Positions 27,550-39,201 of a stretch of DNA of 64,000 nucleotides are shown piece by piece. Both the position numbers and the translations under genes were made by a program. Positions within the stretch are counted from its first letter, which is position 1. Each line of letters opens with the position of its first letter. The notes under the pieces were generated by a model. That model was given only the letters and a program-made list of their open reading frames with translations, was not told where the DNA came from and searched no databases. Source of the DNA: Metellina segmentata (Eukaryota; Arthropoda; Arachnida; Araneae; Tetragnathidae); NCBI GenBank assembly GCA_947359465.1, contig OX375877.1, positions 57,261,359 through 57,325,358 on the forward strand. Direction: 5' to 3'.

Positions 27550-28800
27550 GCAAAATACCCGACCTTACTCGGTTTGAATTGGTTTACTCTACATTGAAGA
27601 TATAATCAAAATATATAATGACTTACGTTTTTTGTAGACTAAAAATTTATTTTAACATCTTTCGCCATCTTTATATTTTCTACAACTTACTTTGGACACA
27701 AATCCTACACATGCATATCCATTCATGTAATACATTTCACATACATCGCACAATTGCTGTATTACAAAGCTATAAAATGACGAAAGGTGATACTAAGGTA
27801 AATACTATAAAAGACGATTTATAGGAAGATTTGGTATTCCCTTTCTAAGTTCTTTTCATGTTTAACTCAATTAATTAAAATTACGATTTACGGCGAGTGC
27901 TCTCGCACTCATAGTCAACAAAACAATATTTTTTTACTTGTGGCACTCTTGCCTCCGGTATGCGACATTGTGAAATTTTGCAATATTCTCCTGTTATTAT
28001 TACAACGAATTTTTTAATGTTGGAAAAAGTTGCAGTTTGGATTAATAAACAATATTATTCTTTCAATAACGGCATTATTCTTTAAATAACGGCATTATTC
28101 TTTAAATAACGGCATTATTCTTTCAATAATGGCATAACTACACTTAAAATTTACTGAAAATTTATACTGACTTACCTAACATTTTTAAGTCTAATACTTT
28201 GTGGTGCTGTTGCGTGTGATGAGAAGGAAAACACATTTATTAAAATAATAAATATTTAAAACAGGAAACAGCGAATTAAAACAAAATAAAAGATGTCGCA
28301 AAAAATTGTTCAATAGACATTCCAATTTTTCCAAAACTACCAAATTATGGTTGATTTAAATATACTTACTCAGGTGTTTTAGCATGAAACTCAACTAAAT
28401 ATAACAATAAAGAAATGTTTAATATTGCATTCACTAAACTAATAGATAATGTATAAAATAAAACACATTGAAATCAAATATCTGGAATAAAATTCATGTG
28501 ATGCTTGCACAAACACACGAACACAAAATCGAGCATAGAACAGAAAGACGGACAGACAGACTTTCGCAATCAATGCCACTCACTAAATGAAGATAAGTAC
28601 TCACTGTATGCAAATTTTCATGAAAATATCTTAAACCGCGTGGACGCGTATAGGGCACAACATACAGACAGACAGACAGACACCAAACGAGAAAAGGGCG
28701 GATTCGGCATCAGAAGGGTCCAAAACGGATAGAGAACTTGAAATGGGTCGAAAATATTGAATGTACAAACAAACACTCCATTCTTATTTATATAGATAAA
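27550..28800. repeat. Interspersed repeat (family also at 38890 and 53990)
   Basis: It begins ACTAGCAAAATACCCGACCT and ends TGGGTCGAAAATATTGAATG..CAAACACTCCAT. The 27690-27990 part matches 54060-54400 (GACACAAATNCTACACATGN, then AAGGTAAATACTATAAAA and a CTGTGGCAC block), and the terminal words recur at 38900-38960. It also holds a (CAGA)n run at about 28666-28681 and short frames with no known domain. Confidence 0.6.
28051..28131. repeat. 20-bp tandem repeat, four units
   Basis: Four head-to-tail units close to GGCATTATTCTTTAAATAAC, differing at one or two bases each. Confidence 0.9.
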
Positions 28801-30150
28801 ATATGTAAAAAATTATCAAATCCTTAAAACATTCCACTCTTTGGTATTTGTTTCGGTTTTTAGAAAATTGATTACAAATATGTTTTAATATTTCTTTTCA
28901 AAAATAATTTTTGTCACCCTTCTTAGACTAAAAAAAATTCTTATAGCATATATTAGCTATCAGGTACAAAAATCCTCAGTAGATTAAAAAAATTTTAGGA
29001 CTGGGGGGGGGTATTGAATAATTTAAAATATTACAACTTTTTTACTATCATTAGTTATCCACACTAATTAATGATACATTATTGATAAAATTGATCATAA
29101 ACAAAATCTCAGACCACATGTAATGTTAATTCAAGTAAATGAGTATTCATATAAATTTTTTTATTTATTCTGCCTATAAGCAATGTTTAGAGTGAAATTT
29201 GGGATACTTAAATTGAAGCATTTACTATAAAGTTTTAAGTTAGATTTATTTAAAGGGGGCTGAAACACAAAAAAAAACCTTCAAAAAGTCCTTTTTTGTT
29301 TTATATCCTCAAAAAATTTGAAATTTGATTCTCTTTTGTTTGACACCAATTTTATGATTATATCTTAAGTAGAACCGAAGTTATAAACAAAAGAACGTTT
29401 TGATAGCTGTCAAAGTTTTGAAACGAAAAATATGTCGACTTATCCGAAAAACTGCTAACAAAAGTACAATTGCATGCAAATTGTAGCGTAAAAAGGTACC
29501 ATTAGCCAAAATAAACCTTAACCAAAGGTCTGAAGACATTAACGCATTTACTTGCGTACTCGGAGTAAACAATCCATCAGGTACTAAAATTTCACTTTTG
29601 TAAATGATTTTTATTAATGAAATTTTAAGGTGATTTTTCTCCATGATGGATTTTTCACACTTTTCCCAACTTTAAAATGATATAACTCAAAATCTATTCA
29701 AAATAATTGCATGAAATTTGGTATGTATATTCTTCATACATATTTAAGTAATTTGTCTTCAGCTATTTTAAAAATTATTGATATGTTATAAAATATAAGT
29801 GTTTTTATAAATTATAAATTAAAAAAATGATCATTTTTAATTAAAATTTTTTTAATATGCATGTATTAAAAAAAACTGTGAAGACAAATTTTTAAATATA
29901 ATATCTGCTTTTAGAAAATGTAAATATTGTGTCTTTTCATGAATAATTTCTGAAGTTATATCAAAAGTAAACAGAGTCACTTTTTTGAAAATTGTACAAT
30001 TTTTTAAACTGATATTAAGTTAATTTTTTATCATTTTCTATTTGTAAATAATGTGCTATGTCTTCATAAAAAATTCCAAAGCCATATCTTTATTAGCAAA
30101 AAAAATAGAAAACTGTGTCCTCCCCCCCTTAAGTTAACATAGAAAAAGGA
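28801..30150. other. AT-rich stretch without recognisable gene
   Basis: Strongly AT-rich, with a (G)n run at about 29004 and one 87-codon minus frame (29381-29644) of low-complexity, non-conserved character. The paired words AAATTTGGTATGTATATTCT and ATTTTAAAATTATTGATATG suggest old repeats. Confidence 0.5.
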
Positions 30151-30225
30151 TGAGAAGAGTAGAGGCGATGAAATCCACGTATATAGAATTCCAAGCAAAG
30201 TAACAATCTCAGGTTGTTGTTCAGT

Positions 30226-30408
30226 TCAACAGAATAAACTGGCTTTTACCAGATACAACAGAATTATAATTTCACACTTCCTCCAATTCTGTTGTCCCTT
30301 TAAGTCGCTGGGAAACTCCTGGTATGATACATATTCCCCTCGTTCCTCTTGAAATTTCTTACTACGAGTATGATAGGACGCACAAAACGGCACACAACAA
30401 TTCACCAT
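30226..30408 (-). CDS. THAP-domain protein, N-terminal fragment
   Basis: From ATG 30408-30406 (a second in-frame ATG is four codons upstream, at 30420) the protein starts MVNCCVPFCASYHTRSKKF and continues to YVSYQEFPSDLKGQQNWRK. The early Cys-Cys-x3-Cys, the FP and the Trp at expected spacing are the opening of the THAP zinc-binding DNA-contact domain. The second zinc ligand pair (C..H) and the AVPTIF-like end are missing. The frame runs to TGA at 30226, but a GTAAAAG donor near 30242 could splice onward. THAP domains occur in host regulators and in P-like transposases, and no transposase body is visible nearby. Confidence 0.6.
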   Translation of the reverse strand: MVNCCVPFCASYHTRSKKFQEERGEYVSYQEFPSDLKGQQNWRKCEIIILLYLVKASLFC

Positions 30409-30429
30409 TATCTCTATCAAGTTTTTACT

Positions 30430-32700
30430 GATTTAAGGCTTTAAAATAATCACTAAATCGAAAATACTGCGAATACCGAACACGATTTCTATGCAATCCA
30501 ATGGTAAACAACGTGCTTTTCTTGCAAGGGTGACAGCGCTTTCTAGCGGTAAGAGGTGGAAACTTTCAGTTATGTCTGCTCTTTTGATCTTTTGGGTAAT
30601 GATTCAGCCTGTACAACCTACGGTTACGATCAAGTTTAGCCTTGGTTTAGCTCACCTTTTAGTTTCCTGATAACGATTTGATAATGTAAACAATGTTTCA
30701 TTGTAATACATTTTGATTAAACTGTATTCAAACAAGCCTGTAATATAAATAGTTTGAAACCCTATTGAGCTACTACACATTGCGAGACGATTTTTATATT
30801 CTTTATGTTATAATTAAAAACACGAGCGACAATCTCTTTTGTCATATTGAAGAAATGAAAATGTTCAAAGATTTTACCTTCTATTATGATTGTCAATATA
30901 TTGAATTTCATACATTGTGTTTGCATACAGTTTTAACTACTAATATGCTATTTTGTACGTGTTATGTGTTAATAAATTAATAAATATTGTGATTTTATAG
31001 CTATATTAAGGATTGTGATGTTGATTCTGCGACCCATAAGCAATCTTGTCGTCGAAGAAAAGGATTTTAAATACTTAAGTGATGATGTAGCCAAAAAGTA
31101 TGTAAAAAAAGGTACCCCACATGACTTACATGGTATGCATTCTGATTTTGAGTTTTGTCTCTTTTACAACTCTAATACTTTAATCATTAAAATATATAAT
31201 TCGTAATACCAGGTAAAACATTGAAATGCCAGGAGGTTGATAGTTTGTTACCACTATAACTTTTATAACTCAAACATAAGCTATAACCTTAGTAAATAGG
31301 GTCTGAAGAACATATTAAAAAAAATTATTGTAAACACTACGTTGTAGTAGTCTGTATATCAATCTTTCCTCACATTCAATAAAAGTTTTAAATGTTGGAA
31401 CTAGTTAATATTTACTTATTTTAAAATTATGGAAGTAATATTTAGTCCCTAGGAATACATTTTTCTGAACAATAAATCGTATACATCCAACATTCATTGC
31501 ATCTAAATTTTTTAATTTCAAATTTGAAGCAATTTGCTTTTTGCCTTGTTACCTCTCCAGCCAATAATTCTAATTTACAGGTAGTTAATTTGTAGCTAAA
31601 AGTAACGAGTATTGTTTTTGAATATGCTGAATTCACATATACATTCAGATTTTGTGCAACATCACTTGTTGATATCATGTGATACCCAAGTGAATACCTC
31701 CAAAGAATGTAGATATCTTGAGGTTTGAAATTTCTAAAAATGTTTAATTTCTATTTGAGAGTGCATTTTACCCAAGATTTAAAAATACCAAAAAGCAGAA
31801 CTGTTAGGTTGCAGATTCTAAAAGAATGTTCTACTCAAAGAAAAAAGTTCATAATCATCACTGAGCTTAAATATTTCTTCTGTGAAGAATTCTGTGACGA
31901 CCCAAGGTACAATAGTAATATTTTCTTTCCCCGTGGTGTTTATTGTCTTGTTAACAGAGGGGAAAGGGGGTCGCATTTCTGGAATGCATAAACAATATTT
32001 TTCTACTTTCATCCTAAAGTCGAAAATTAACGGTCCCCACTCGCCACGTGACGGCTGAATTTTCGAAAGTGGAGACTGAAAAATTTTGTTAATCGACAAC
32101 TTTCTTAAAAACGTTAGTTTATATGGTGGAACTTCTGATTTTTCCTTTGTTTTTCTGTTACCAAAAGAAAAAAAAGAACGGGAACATAAACATATAAAAT
32201 AGTATTTAAATTTTGTGGAAAAAGCTCAGACGCTACGAGCGAAAAAACGTAAAGCAATTTAGGGAAACTATATCTATATATACAAATGAATCATGTTGAG
32301 TGGCCATTTGCAAAATTTCTTAATTTTTACCACTATTTCATCCCACTACTCTTATTTCCCTTTATTTTTCCTTTTCACAACAACTTTTACTTGACGCCTG
32401 TTTTGTATTTGATGCAGCTGTGCCAAACCTGGTGCCATGAAAACTAAAATCAACCCATCAAGTACCCTTAGCTTAAGCTGTTAAGGTAATATTAGAAGCC
32501 TAAAAAGATTTGAAGAACTTCATACGGTAGGTTCAATATTAATGATAAAAATAAATATTTTCCTTGGATTTTAATTGGGCTGTACAAAATTTAGTTTTTT
32601 CATTTGCAGATGAGATGATAGCTGGAATAGTCATTAAAATAAAATATTAGTCAAAAGTTGCTGTAAGATTAAGTATACAGATTTTCGAATATGATATTTA
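30430..32700. other. No confident gene; unclassified frames
   Basis: AT-rich. Short frames at 31015-31206 (+), 31442-31678 (-) and 31818-32099 (-) lack domains I know. The last has a possible acceptor (AAAATTTTTCAG near 32080) and an ordinary composition, so it is the most exon-like of the three. Confidence 0.35.
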
Positions 32701-32749
32701 TAACATTGAATGTATACGAATTAAAAGCCAAATATTAAAAGTTGACTCA

Positions 32750-34140
32750 CCTTGTTCCCCAAGATCCTTCAACGTAGTATAAGACAGGAAACAAAACGAA
32801 TTGAGAGTGAATCAAATTCTTTGTTTAGACACAAAGTAATACAAAGTGCGCAGACGACATACATAGTGCGCTGACCACAGGCGTAAACAAAGACTGTACA
32901 AAAGTAAAATGAGTGTTTAACAGGTGGCGTCCTCTAGTGGCTAATCTAAATCAACATCCTGTGGAGGACGGCATGAGGGGAGAGGAAGGACCACCAGTCG
33001 ATTCTGAGCACGAAGCTTTTCTCCGTTCCTGGTCCTCACGCTGGCCACCCAATTGATCTGGTCTTTTCCCGGGAAGATGTTGATTACTCGTCCAAGGGTA
33101 CAGGAACAAGGAGCAGAATTTGCCTCTTAAAGAAGAACCATATCTCCAACTCACAGAGGGTATTTCGTTGAATTCCACTGCAGACAAAGCTGGAGAGTAT
33201 GCATGAGGTCTCTTGTCCAGCGGCGCCAGAAGGATACTTTAATCTGCAATAAGAGTCTCCATCTGCAATAGAGACTTAGAATTTTTCGAATAGTGTTTGT
33301 AGAGATGTCAGTGTTTTCTGGAAGCTCCAGAAGGGGAACTCCGTTTAGGAAGTGTCCAGGGGTAGGTTCACGAAGATCACTAGTTGCCGATGATAAAAGT
33401 ACCAGAGGCCTCGAGTTTATGCAAGCCTAGATATGGCATAGCACTGTAGAAAATTCCTCGAAGTTGAGAAGTGTGCCTTGAGAAGTTTTGGTGAGATGCC
33501 ACTTAACAAGTTTAATTGAAGTATCCCACCTTGGTTAGGTGCATAGGGTGGAATAAGATGCCAATGCATGTTTCTTTCAGATGAGAAGTTCTGGACGTTG
33601 AACCATATGGTACTAGCCGACCCTTTTTTCTCTAACACGTGGACGCTGGAATGTGCATCAACATCCAGACGGTGACAACATCAACTTCAGAGTTTGGACG
33701 TGTGTTTTTAACAAAATACCGAAAGAGAGTTTTCTCATTAGGAGCCTGGCGTTCCGTTTTGGTCCTCCCCCTTGTGTCTGGCACTTGAATTCAGGAATGC
33801 GATAAACCGTCCTGTGGGTTTTCAGGATCGATTTTTCCATTGACACAGCTGGAGTTCCGTCGGGTTCCTAATCCCATGTCTGGAATGGAGATTACTTTTG
33901 TGAAATCAAGTCGGCATTATAGGCGGTTTTTTGCATCTGTGTGGGTGTGTCTTCAATTCTGTTGAGGACAAAATCATCTCTTGCAAGGGCTCGGATGCCC
34001 CACCACTCTTCCGTTTCGCAGCTGCGGTTCTAAGATAAAGGGATTTTAGAACTTTTTTGGGGAGACTGATTCTGAATTCGACAAGAGACAGACGTCTCTG
34101 TTTTGTGGAGAGCCATTGGGGCTTTGGCTACAGGCAGGTT
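32750..34140 (-). mobile_element. BEL/Pao LTR retrotransposon, 3' end
   Basis: Minus-strand fragments match the end of BEL/Pao pol: an integrase block around 33640-33417 (MHWHLIPPYAPNQGG) and then the C-terminal domain with WRRWTRD, VGDMVLL, LGRVINIFPGKDQINWVASV and a final LPLPS region ending at TAG near 32946. A TG-starting, LTR-like segment of about 175 bp (32925-32750, TGTTAAACACTC.. to GGGGAACA) follows. Stops and frame changes mark it as dead. The sequence upstream to 34140 is open in pieces but not recognisable. No partner LTR is seen, although an AATAAATAG-containing stretch near 34195-34215 might be an unrelated LTR end. Confidence 0.75.
32946..33640 (-). pseudogene. BEL/Pao integrase C-terminus
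   Basis: The frame order is 33638-33417 (integrase core after the catalytic SDN block), then 33290-32946 in a second frame (RW..W, VGDMVLL, GRVINIFPGKD, the DUF5641-type end). At least three breaks. The catalytic acidic residues are not preserved in the readable part. Confidence 0.75.
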
Positions 34141-34641
34141 TTCGATTGTCGATGGCTGTGCCCTGACTTGTAAACTTACTTGTAATTTTAATTATCTAAA
34201 TAAATAGTTTAATTTTAAAACAGCTGTCCGTCTAATAGTTACATGACGGTACAACCGCTACCATCAGCGTGCAACAGTAACTTCCCAAAAAATAGGATCC
34301 GCTATTCGCCGATTAGATCATCCAACTTCTGGGAGGACAGTTACTCGGCCTCTGTTTAACAATCCCATTTGCTTAAATTGCTTGCAAACTGTTTTCCAAG
34401 GCATAACTCAATGAAAAATGATGTTACCGACACAACAGCATGAGTTGAACGGAATTTGCTGCGCTACTGGATGTTCTTTTATGCCCATGTATGCAGCGTG
34501 TTTGAGAGCTGCTCTGCTCGTGGTGCATGCTCAAATGATTCTGAAAATTTGATTATTTGCATCTTCAACGCAGATGTACCACTGCTGCAAATTACATTAA
34601 TACCGGTCTACTCTTTCCAGGTGCACTTTTTTTGCCTTAGA

Positions 34642-34715
34642 GTGTATATTTATGCAATTAAACTTTGGAATGTACAGAGTGTATATTTATGCAATTAAAC
34701 TTTGGAATGTACAGA
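34642..34715. repeat. Perfect 37-bp tandem duplication
   Basis: Two identical units starting GTGTATATTTATGCAATTAA, followed by the first bases of a third. No divergence between copies, so it is recent. Confidence 0.95.
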
Positions 34716-34754
34716 GTGTACTAAAATATCCTCACTCCAAATTTGAAAAATTAT

Positions 34755-35345
34755 TGCTCTTATTTTTTTTACTTATTGAATTTTATCGTCTCGTTCGGCG
34801 ATTTCGTGATACAGGTTCGGTGGAACACAAAACACAGGAGTGGAAAACCGAAAGTCGTTACACCAGATTTGTGCCAGAAACTCAACGGATGATATTGCAA
34901 TCTCCTCATCAATCCGTGAGACGTTTGTCGCAACAAATTGGCACATCACATGGATCGATACATAAGGCTTCAAGAGCTTTTCATTTTCGTGCTTATCATG
35001 TAAAAATGTTACAGAAGCTAAACCCACCGGACAATGAGAAGTGTCTTTATCATTGCTGATGGTATTGCGATCTTATTTTTGTCATCGACTCATATCAAGA
35101 AACCTTTGGAAACATCGTTTCCTTGATCTTAGCATCCCTGACTTTTTCTATGAGGATATATAAGGAACAGAGTTAATGGAGATAATCACCAAACAATAAG
35201 TGATCTGAAAATTGCCATTACTCAAAGAATCAGAGTCAGAAGAAGTCACTCCACGCTTCTTGAAAATCGTTTCTAAAAATATGCGCAAACGACTTCAGCT
35301 TTGTCTCCAAGAAAAGGACGGAAGTTTTGAACATTTATTATAAAT
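34755..35345 (+). pseudogene. Tc1/mariner-like transposase relic with DUF4817-type N-terminus
   Basis: The plus-strand frame contains RLVRRFRDTGSVEHKTQEWK, ILQSPHQSVRRLSQQIGTS and HVKMLQKLNPPDNEK, the helix-turn-helix layout of arthropod Tc1-like transposases carrying DUF4817. After 35060 only scattered pieces of the catalytic half remain (IVSLILASLTFSMRI, then KRTEVLN near 35310). No TIRs found. Confidence 0.65.
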
Positions 35346-36700
35346 TTTATGTTCCAATTATTTCCCTACATTAGGATAACATTGCTTTTCACAATTAATA
35401 TAAAAATAAATGTTTAAAGTTGGCTGTTTGTGTATGAAAAATTCACGAATGGCTAGCATGGGAACTTTTAGAACTATCTGTGTAAGTTAATTTTCTGATC
35501 TGATAGTTGAATGAAAATAATAACAAGGTAGGTTATGGATTAAAGCGGAAATTCTTTTTCATGAATTATGTTTTTTTTTATTGAAAACTCAACACTTTAA
35601 TCAATTGGCATGATTTGGAGGGATGCTATTACACTTATGCTATGCTGCGCATAGAGAAAACCTTAATTTACTAGTAATTTTAAGCATTTAATATTTTGTA
35701 CGTTTGGAATATAACTGAAATACTTTTCAATGCTGTGAAAATTTTAAAAAATAGTCATATTTGATTTCCATTGACGTATTATTAATGTTTCGTCTCATTT
35801 TAACTATTTACAAACAAAAAACATTTTTCACAGTCAAATACTTTTTGCAAGCAAAAAATTAATGAGATGTGATAATTTTCAATTTTGTTGCGAGATTAGG
35901 TAAATCGTTTCTTATGCATGGCATTTGTGTAATTCTAATTACTCTATTATGTGATTTACTTTGCTAATTCCTATATCTTGTTTTAATCTTTCAAAGCTTT
36001 ACCTTGATTTGTATCCTAATATGTTAATTTTATCACCATTAATATTAATGTTTACCAGCCATCAAAACTACACAGAAACTACACTATAGATTGCGTGTAT
36101 CATGTCCAACAAGTTTAAATTTGTACGGGCATGGAATTACGTAATTTAAATCATAAAATCCTGATTAAATTAAAGAAATCTGATTTAAATCAAATAAATC
36201 CAAGTTTTATGATTTTTTTTAACTCATGTTTTTTTTTTTTTAATTCTGCTACTTAAAATGAGACGATCATTCCAAACTTGATCACTCATTGAAATACTTC
36301 AGGTTGTTTAGTTTTCTTCTCTGAACTTTACTCTGCTTTTTCTTGCCATAGACTTCACTTCTATATTATTTTTCTTAGCTGAGCGTGTATCTGACATTTC
36401 TACCTTGCCACTGTCGTAAGTCATAACTAACATGAAGTATGTCGTCAGTGGTATAGTATAAGGCTGCATTCACAGAAATGATCAATTGAAAAGGTCCCCA
36501 TATCCACGGGTATAAAAGTAATCATGTGAAAGTCTTTGGTTTACCCCTATTAAATACGCTTTAGAAAGTCATATAAGTAATTGTACAATTTACTAGCACA
36601 ACAAAAGGTTTTACTTTTTTTAATCATATTTCTAACGTACTTGTTATAAAATAATATGATTATGTGTTTTTAATTACGTTTACTGTTTTATTACAAACAC
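35346..36700. other. No gene seen
   Basis: AT-rich. 36140-36220 is built from TTTAAATCA words (CTGATTTAAATCAAATAAAT), a simple repeat often seen at hAT-like termini, but I find no matching partner end. Confidence 0.5.
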
Positions 36701-37330
36701 GTTAATACATTTGTTATGATATTTGAGAAAAAATGAAAGCCAATGCTAGGAACTTTAATGGATTAATTATTTCATCAAAACAAAATAAGGAATCAGAAAA
36801 TGCAATGTATTTTAACAGGAGTGAATGCAGCGATTTAATGAGTGCACTGATAAGATATGTGCTGACATTACGCAGTAGAAGGGCGGAGGAGATAATTTGC
36901 AAGAGTTCCAGTCAATCAACTCAGAACAATCTGTGGCAGAAAAATTGATAGTAGGAAGCAGGAAAGTACGCACCATTTTCTTCATGGAAAGAAGTTGTCG
37001 TGACTTTAAAATACGACGCAAACCAATCTCCCTCATAGGCTTCTTTTCGGCAAACACCATTGCTATGAGAAAGATTTCAGGATGGGCAAAATATCCATTT
37101 GCTTTCTATCACTCGATCTATAACTTGTAGCAGATTTTTAGGTAAGTACTTTGATGATTGTATTGCCTTGAAAACATGTTTTGGTCTATGTATGAAAGAG
37201 TTTTCCTAGCAAACCAAACTGGAATATAGCACTTCAAAAGGAATATAACTATCTTTTTAAGTTCATGTGAGGGTTCTTTTGAAGAAACATATAATCTGAG
37301 AATATTATTGGCCGCCGTCAACCAACTGGC
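36700..37330 (-). pseudogene. Relic of an unclassified arthropod transposon protein
   Basis: Two minus-strand frames in order: 37321-37118 (AANNILRLYVSSKEPSHELK, then LLKCYIPVWFARK) and 37060-36812 (MREIGLRRILKSRQ, VRTFLLPTINFSATD, ELIDW, then SLNRCIH). I know this as a repetitive protein in insect and chelicerate genomes, normally ending in an HTQAVERC-like motif. Its superfamily is not clear to me. The copy is truncated and frameshifted. Confidence 0.6.
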
Positions 37331-38204
37331 ATTAGATATAGGCCCAAGGTCAAAGACAACAAGGTCTGGTGAACAGAATCACATATGAAAAGCTCGGGAA
37401 ATATTTAGAATCAAATATTGTTTGATTTTTTTTTCTTTCGGTTTCTATTTACCAAGGCAACTTTTCCGCACTATTATATTTCGATCCGAAAAACTTTATT
37501 TTTTTCGGCCCATGCTATTGTATAAACATAAATTATTCCATTTATGAGGTCTAATTCATACTCATTAGTTACAATGAAAGAAATAAAAGAAATTATACGG
37601 AATAAATCTATGAATATTAATTTATATACAGAATTGTCTGTTTACAGACAATTCTTATTAATTTCAAGAGTTTTACCGAGAGAGTTTAATAAATCTTGTT
37701 TTGGTAACATCAATTGAGTAGCAAAAAAATCGCTTTTAAACTACATTTCATATACATCGCATATGTGTTACATGACAATACTACCAAAGGTGATATTAAA
37801 CTGTTCTTATAAAATTTTACATTATGTAACGAAACTGAAAGGTATTTTGCAATGATTGCATTAAATTCTGAAGTATCTTACATTTCATAAAAGTATGATA
37901 CAAATTTCTTGTCTTATGTCTTTTTTTTTTCGACGTTTTACTTTTATCCACGACGTATTTACTGTTTAATAATAATGAAAGCGAAAGCGTGAAGCAAAAC
38001 ATATTGCTTGGTTTTATAATAATCGAATTGCTAAGGAGACATCTCATTCAGCCGGAGACCTCAAGCTATCTGAGTACATTTTTGGTTATCGGGGCGATGC
38101 ATCAAGGTCACCCAAGAGTCAGGATACATCCCACACAGTCGCCTGCCATTCCAACCACTCGGGCGAGGTTGGAGAGGTTATACCAGAATGTGAGCTGACG
38201 AATT

Positions 38205-38360
38205 TCCAAGATATATTAGCTTACCTATTTTTCCCTATTGTCTCATGTGATGTGGAAAGGTCGTTCTCCTCATTGAAGAATGATTTGTGTGACAAAAGGA
38301 CGAAGTTTCAAGATTGATAACCTTGCTGGGTGGCGGAATGCGAATTATTAAGATAGTTTG
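38205..38360 (+). pseudogene. hAT dimerisation-domain fragment
   Basis: Plus-strand pieces read LAYLFFPIVSCDVERSFSSLKNDLCDKR (in two frames) and KIDNLAGWRNANY, the C-terminal hAT pattern (CxxERSFSxLK..R). Only about 50 codons are recognisable. Confidence 0.6.
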
Positions 38361-39027
38361 GCCGTCGCAGGAAATTGACTCTGCGAAAGAAGTGTTGGGA
38401 GGCGAAGCAATACCCGGGATTTGGCGAGCAAGAGGCGTAACAACCTAGTATAATACAAAAATACTCGGCTTGTTTAGCGCCCTTTCCCAATCCGGCGCTT
38501 GGGCACATGCCTGTCTACTCCCCTCCCCTAGTTACCTCCCTGAGGACGTTTGGACTTTAATAGAATTCCGCTTGACATAGAAGATTTTGTGACGTTCTTA
38601 AATGTGATGAAATAAAATTATGATTTTTTACTATACATATTCAATAAGTTTACAACAGCAAACAGCAAGATACAATTGAAGCAAAGTTATCGGGGGAAAA
38701 AGCTGTTTTGAAGATATTAATTCATGATTGCTTTTATCTCATGATCTCGTTAAGCTGCCACAACTTAAAATAAAAATTGGACATATAACAATACGAGATT
38801 ATTTTGCCAGAAATAAAAAGAATATCACTGCACGTGGTCAATTTTTATTTTTGATTTGACACACGAATTTAGCATTAGCCCTAATCGGGACGAATAAATT
38901 TAAATGGGTCGAAAATATATTCAAAGTATCAAGCAAACACTCCATCTTTATAAAGATTTACAATATGAACTGGAATTAATTTATATGAAATAACATAGCT
39001 TTTATGAGTGCAAACTAATCATTACAC
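38361..39027. other. Downstream of the protease gene; repeat pieces
   Basis: A 38890-38960 piece (TGGGTCGAAAATATATTC, CAAACACTCCATC) matches the end of the repeat at 27550-28800. No canonical AATAAA is obvious within 100 bp beyond the protease stop at 39028. Confidence 0.5.
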
Positions 39028-39201
39028 CTAAGCATCAATAAGGCCAGTAACGTTACGAATCCAAAGAAGGTTGGAGTGCACTGCAGAAAAAAACCTTGGA
39101 TCACCAGGAGTTGCACAATCATCGTTGGTTCCCCAGGAGGACAGGCCGGCCAAATAATATCTTCCGAAGTATAACATCATCAAAGGGGCTCCATTGTCAC
39201 C
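39028..39201 (-). CDS. Protease exon 11, domain 2 end (GDNGAP)
   Basis: 174 nt, 57 codons and TAG (39030-39028). Acceptor TTAACTTCCAG. The first residues GDNGAPLMM replace the catalytic GDSGGP: Ser195 is Asn and Gly197 is Ala. The rest is normal for the fold: LAGLSSWGTNDDCATPGDP, then the C-terminal helix LLWIRNV. A short tail ends in GLIDA. Confidence 0.92.
   Translation of the reverse strand, partial: GDNGAPLMMLYFGRYYLAGLSSWGTNDDCATPGDPRFFSAVHSNLLWIRNVTGLIDA

Noticed and set aside
28051..28131. CRISPR-like array
   Set aside because: The 20-bp units are adjacent with no spacers and lie in a eukaryotic repeat.
36140..36220. TTTAAATCA-rich stretch as a hAT terminus
   Set aside because: No inverted partner or target duplication found.
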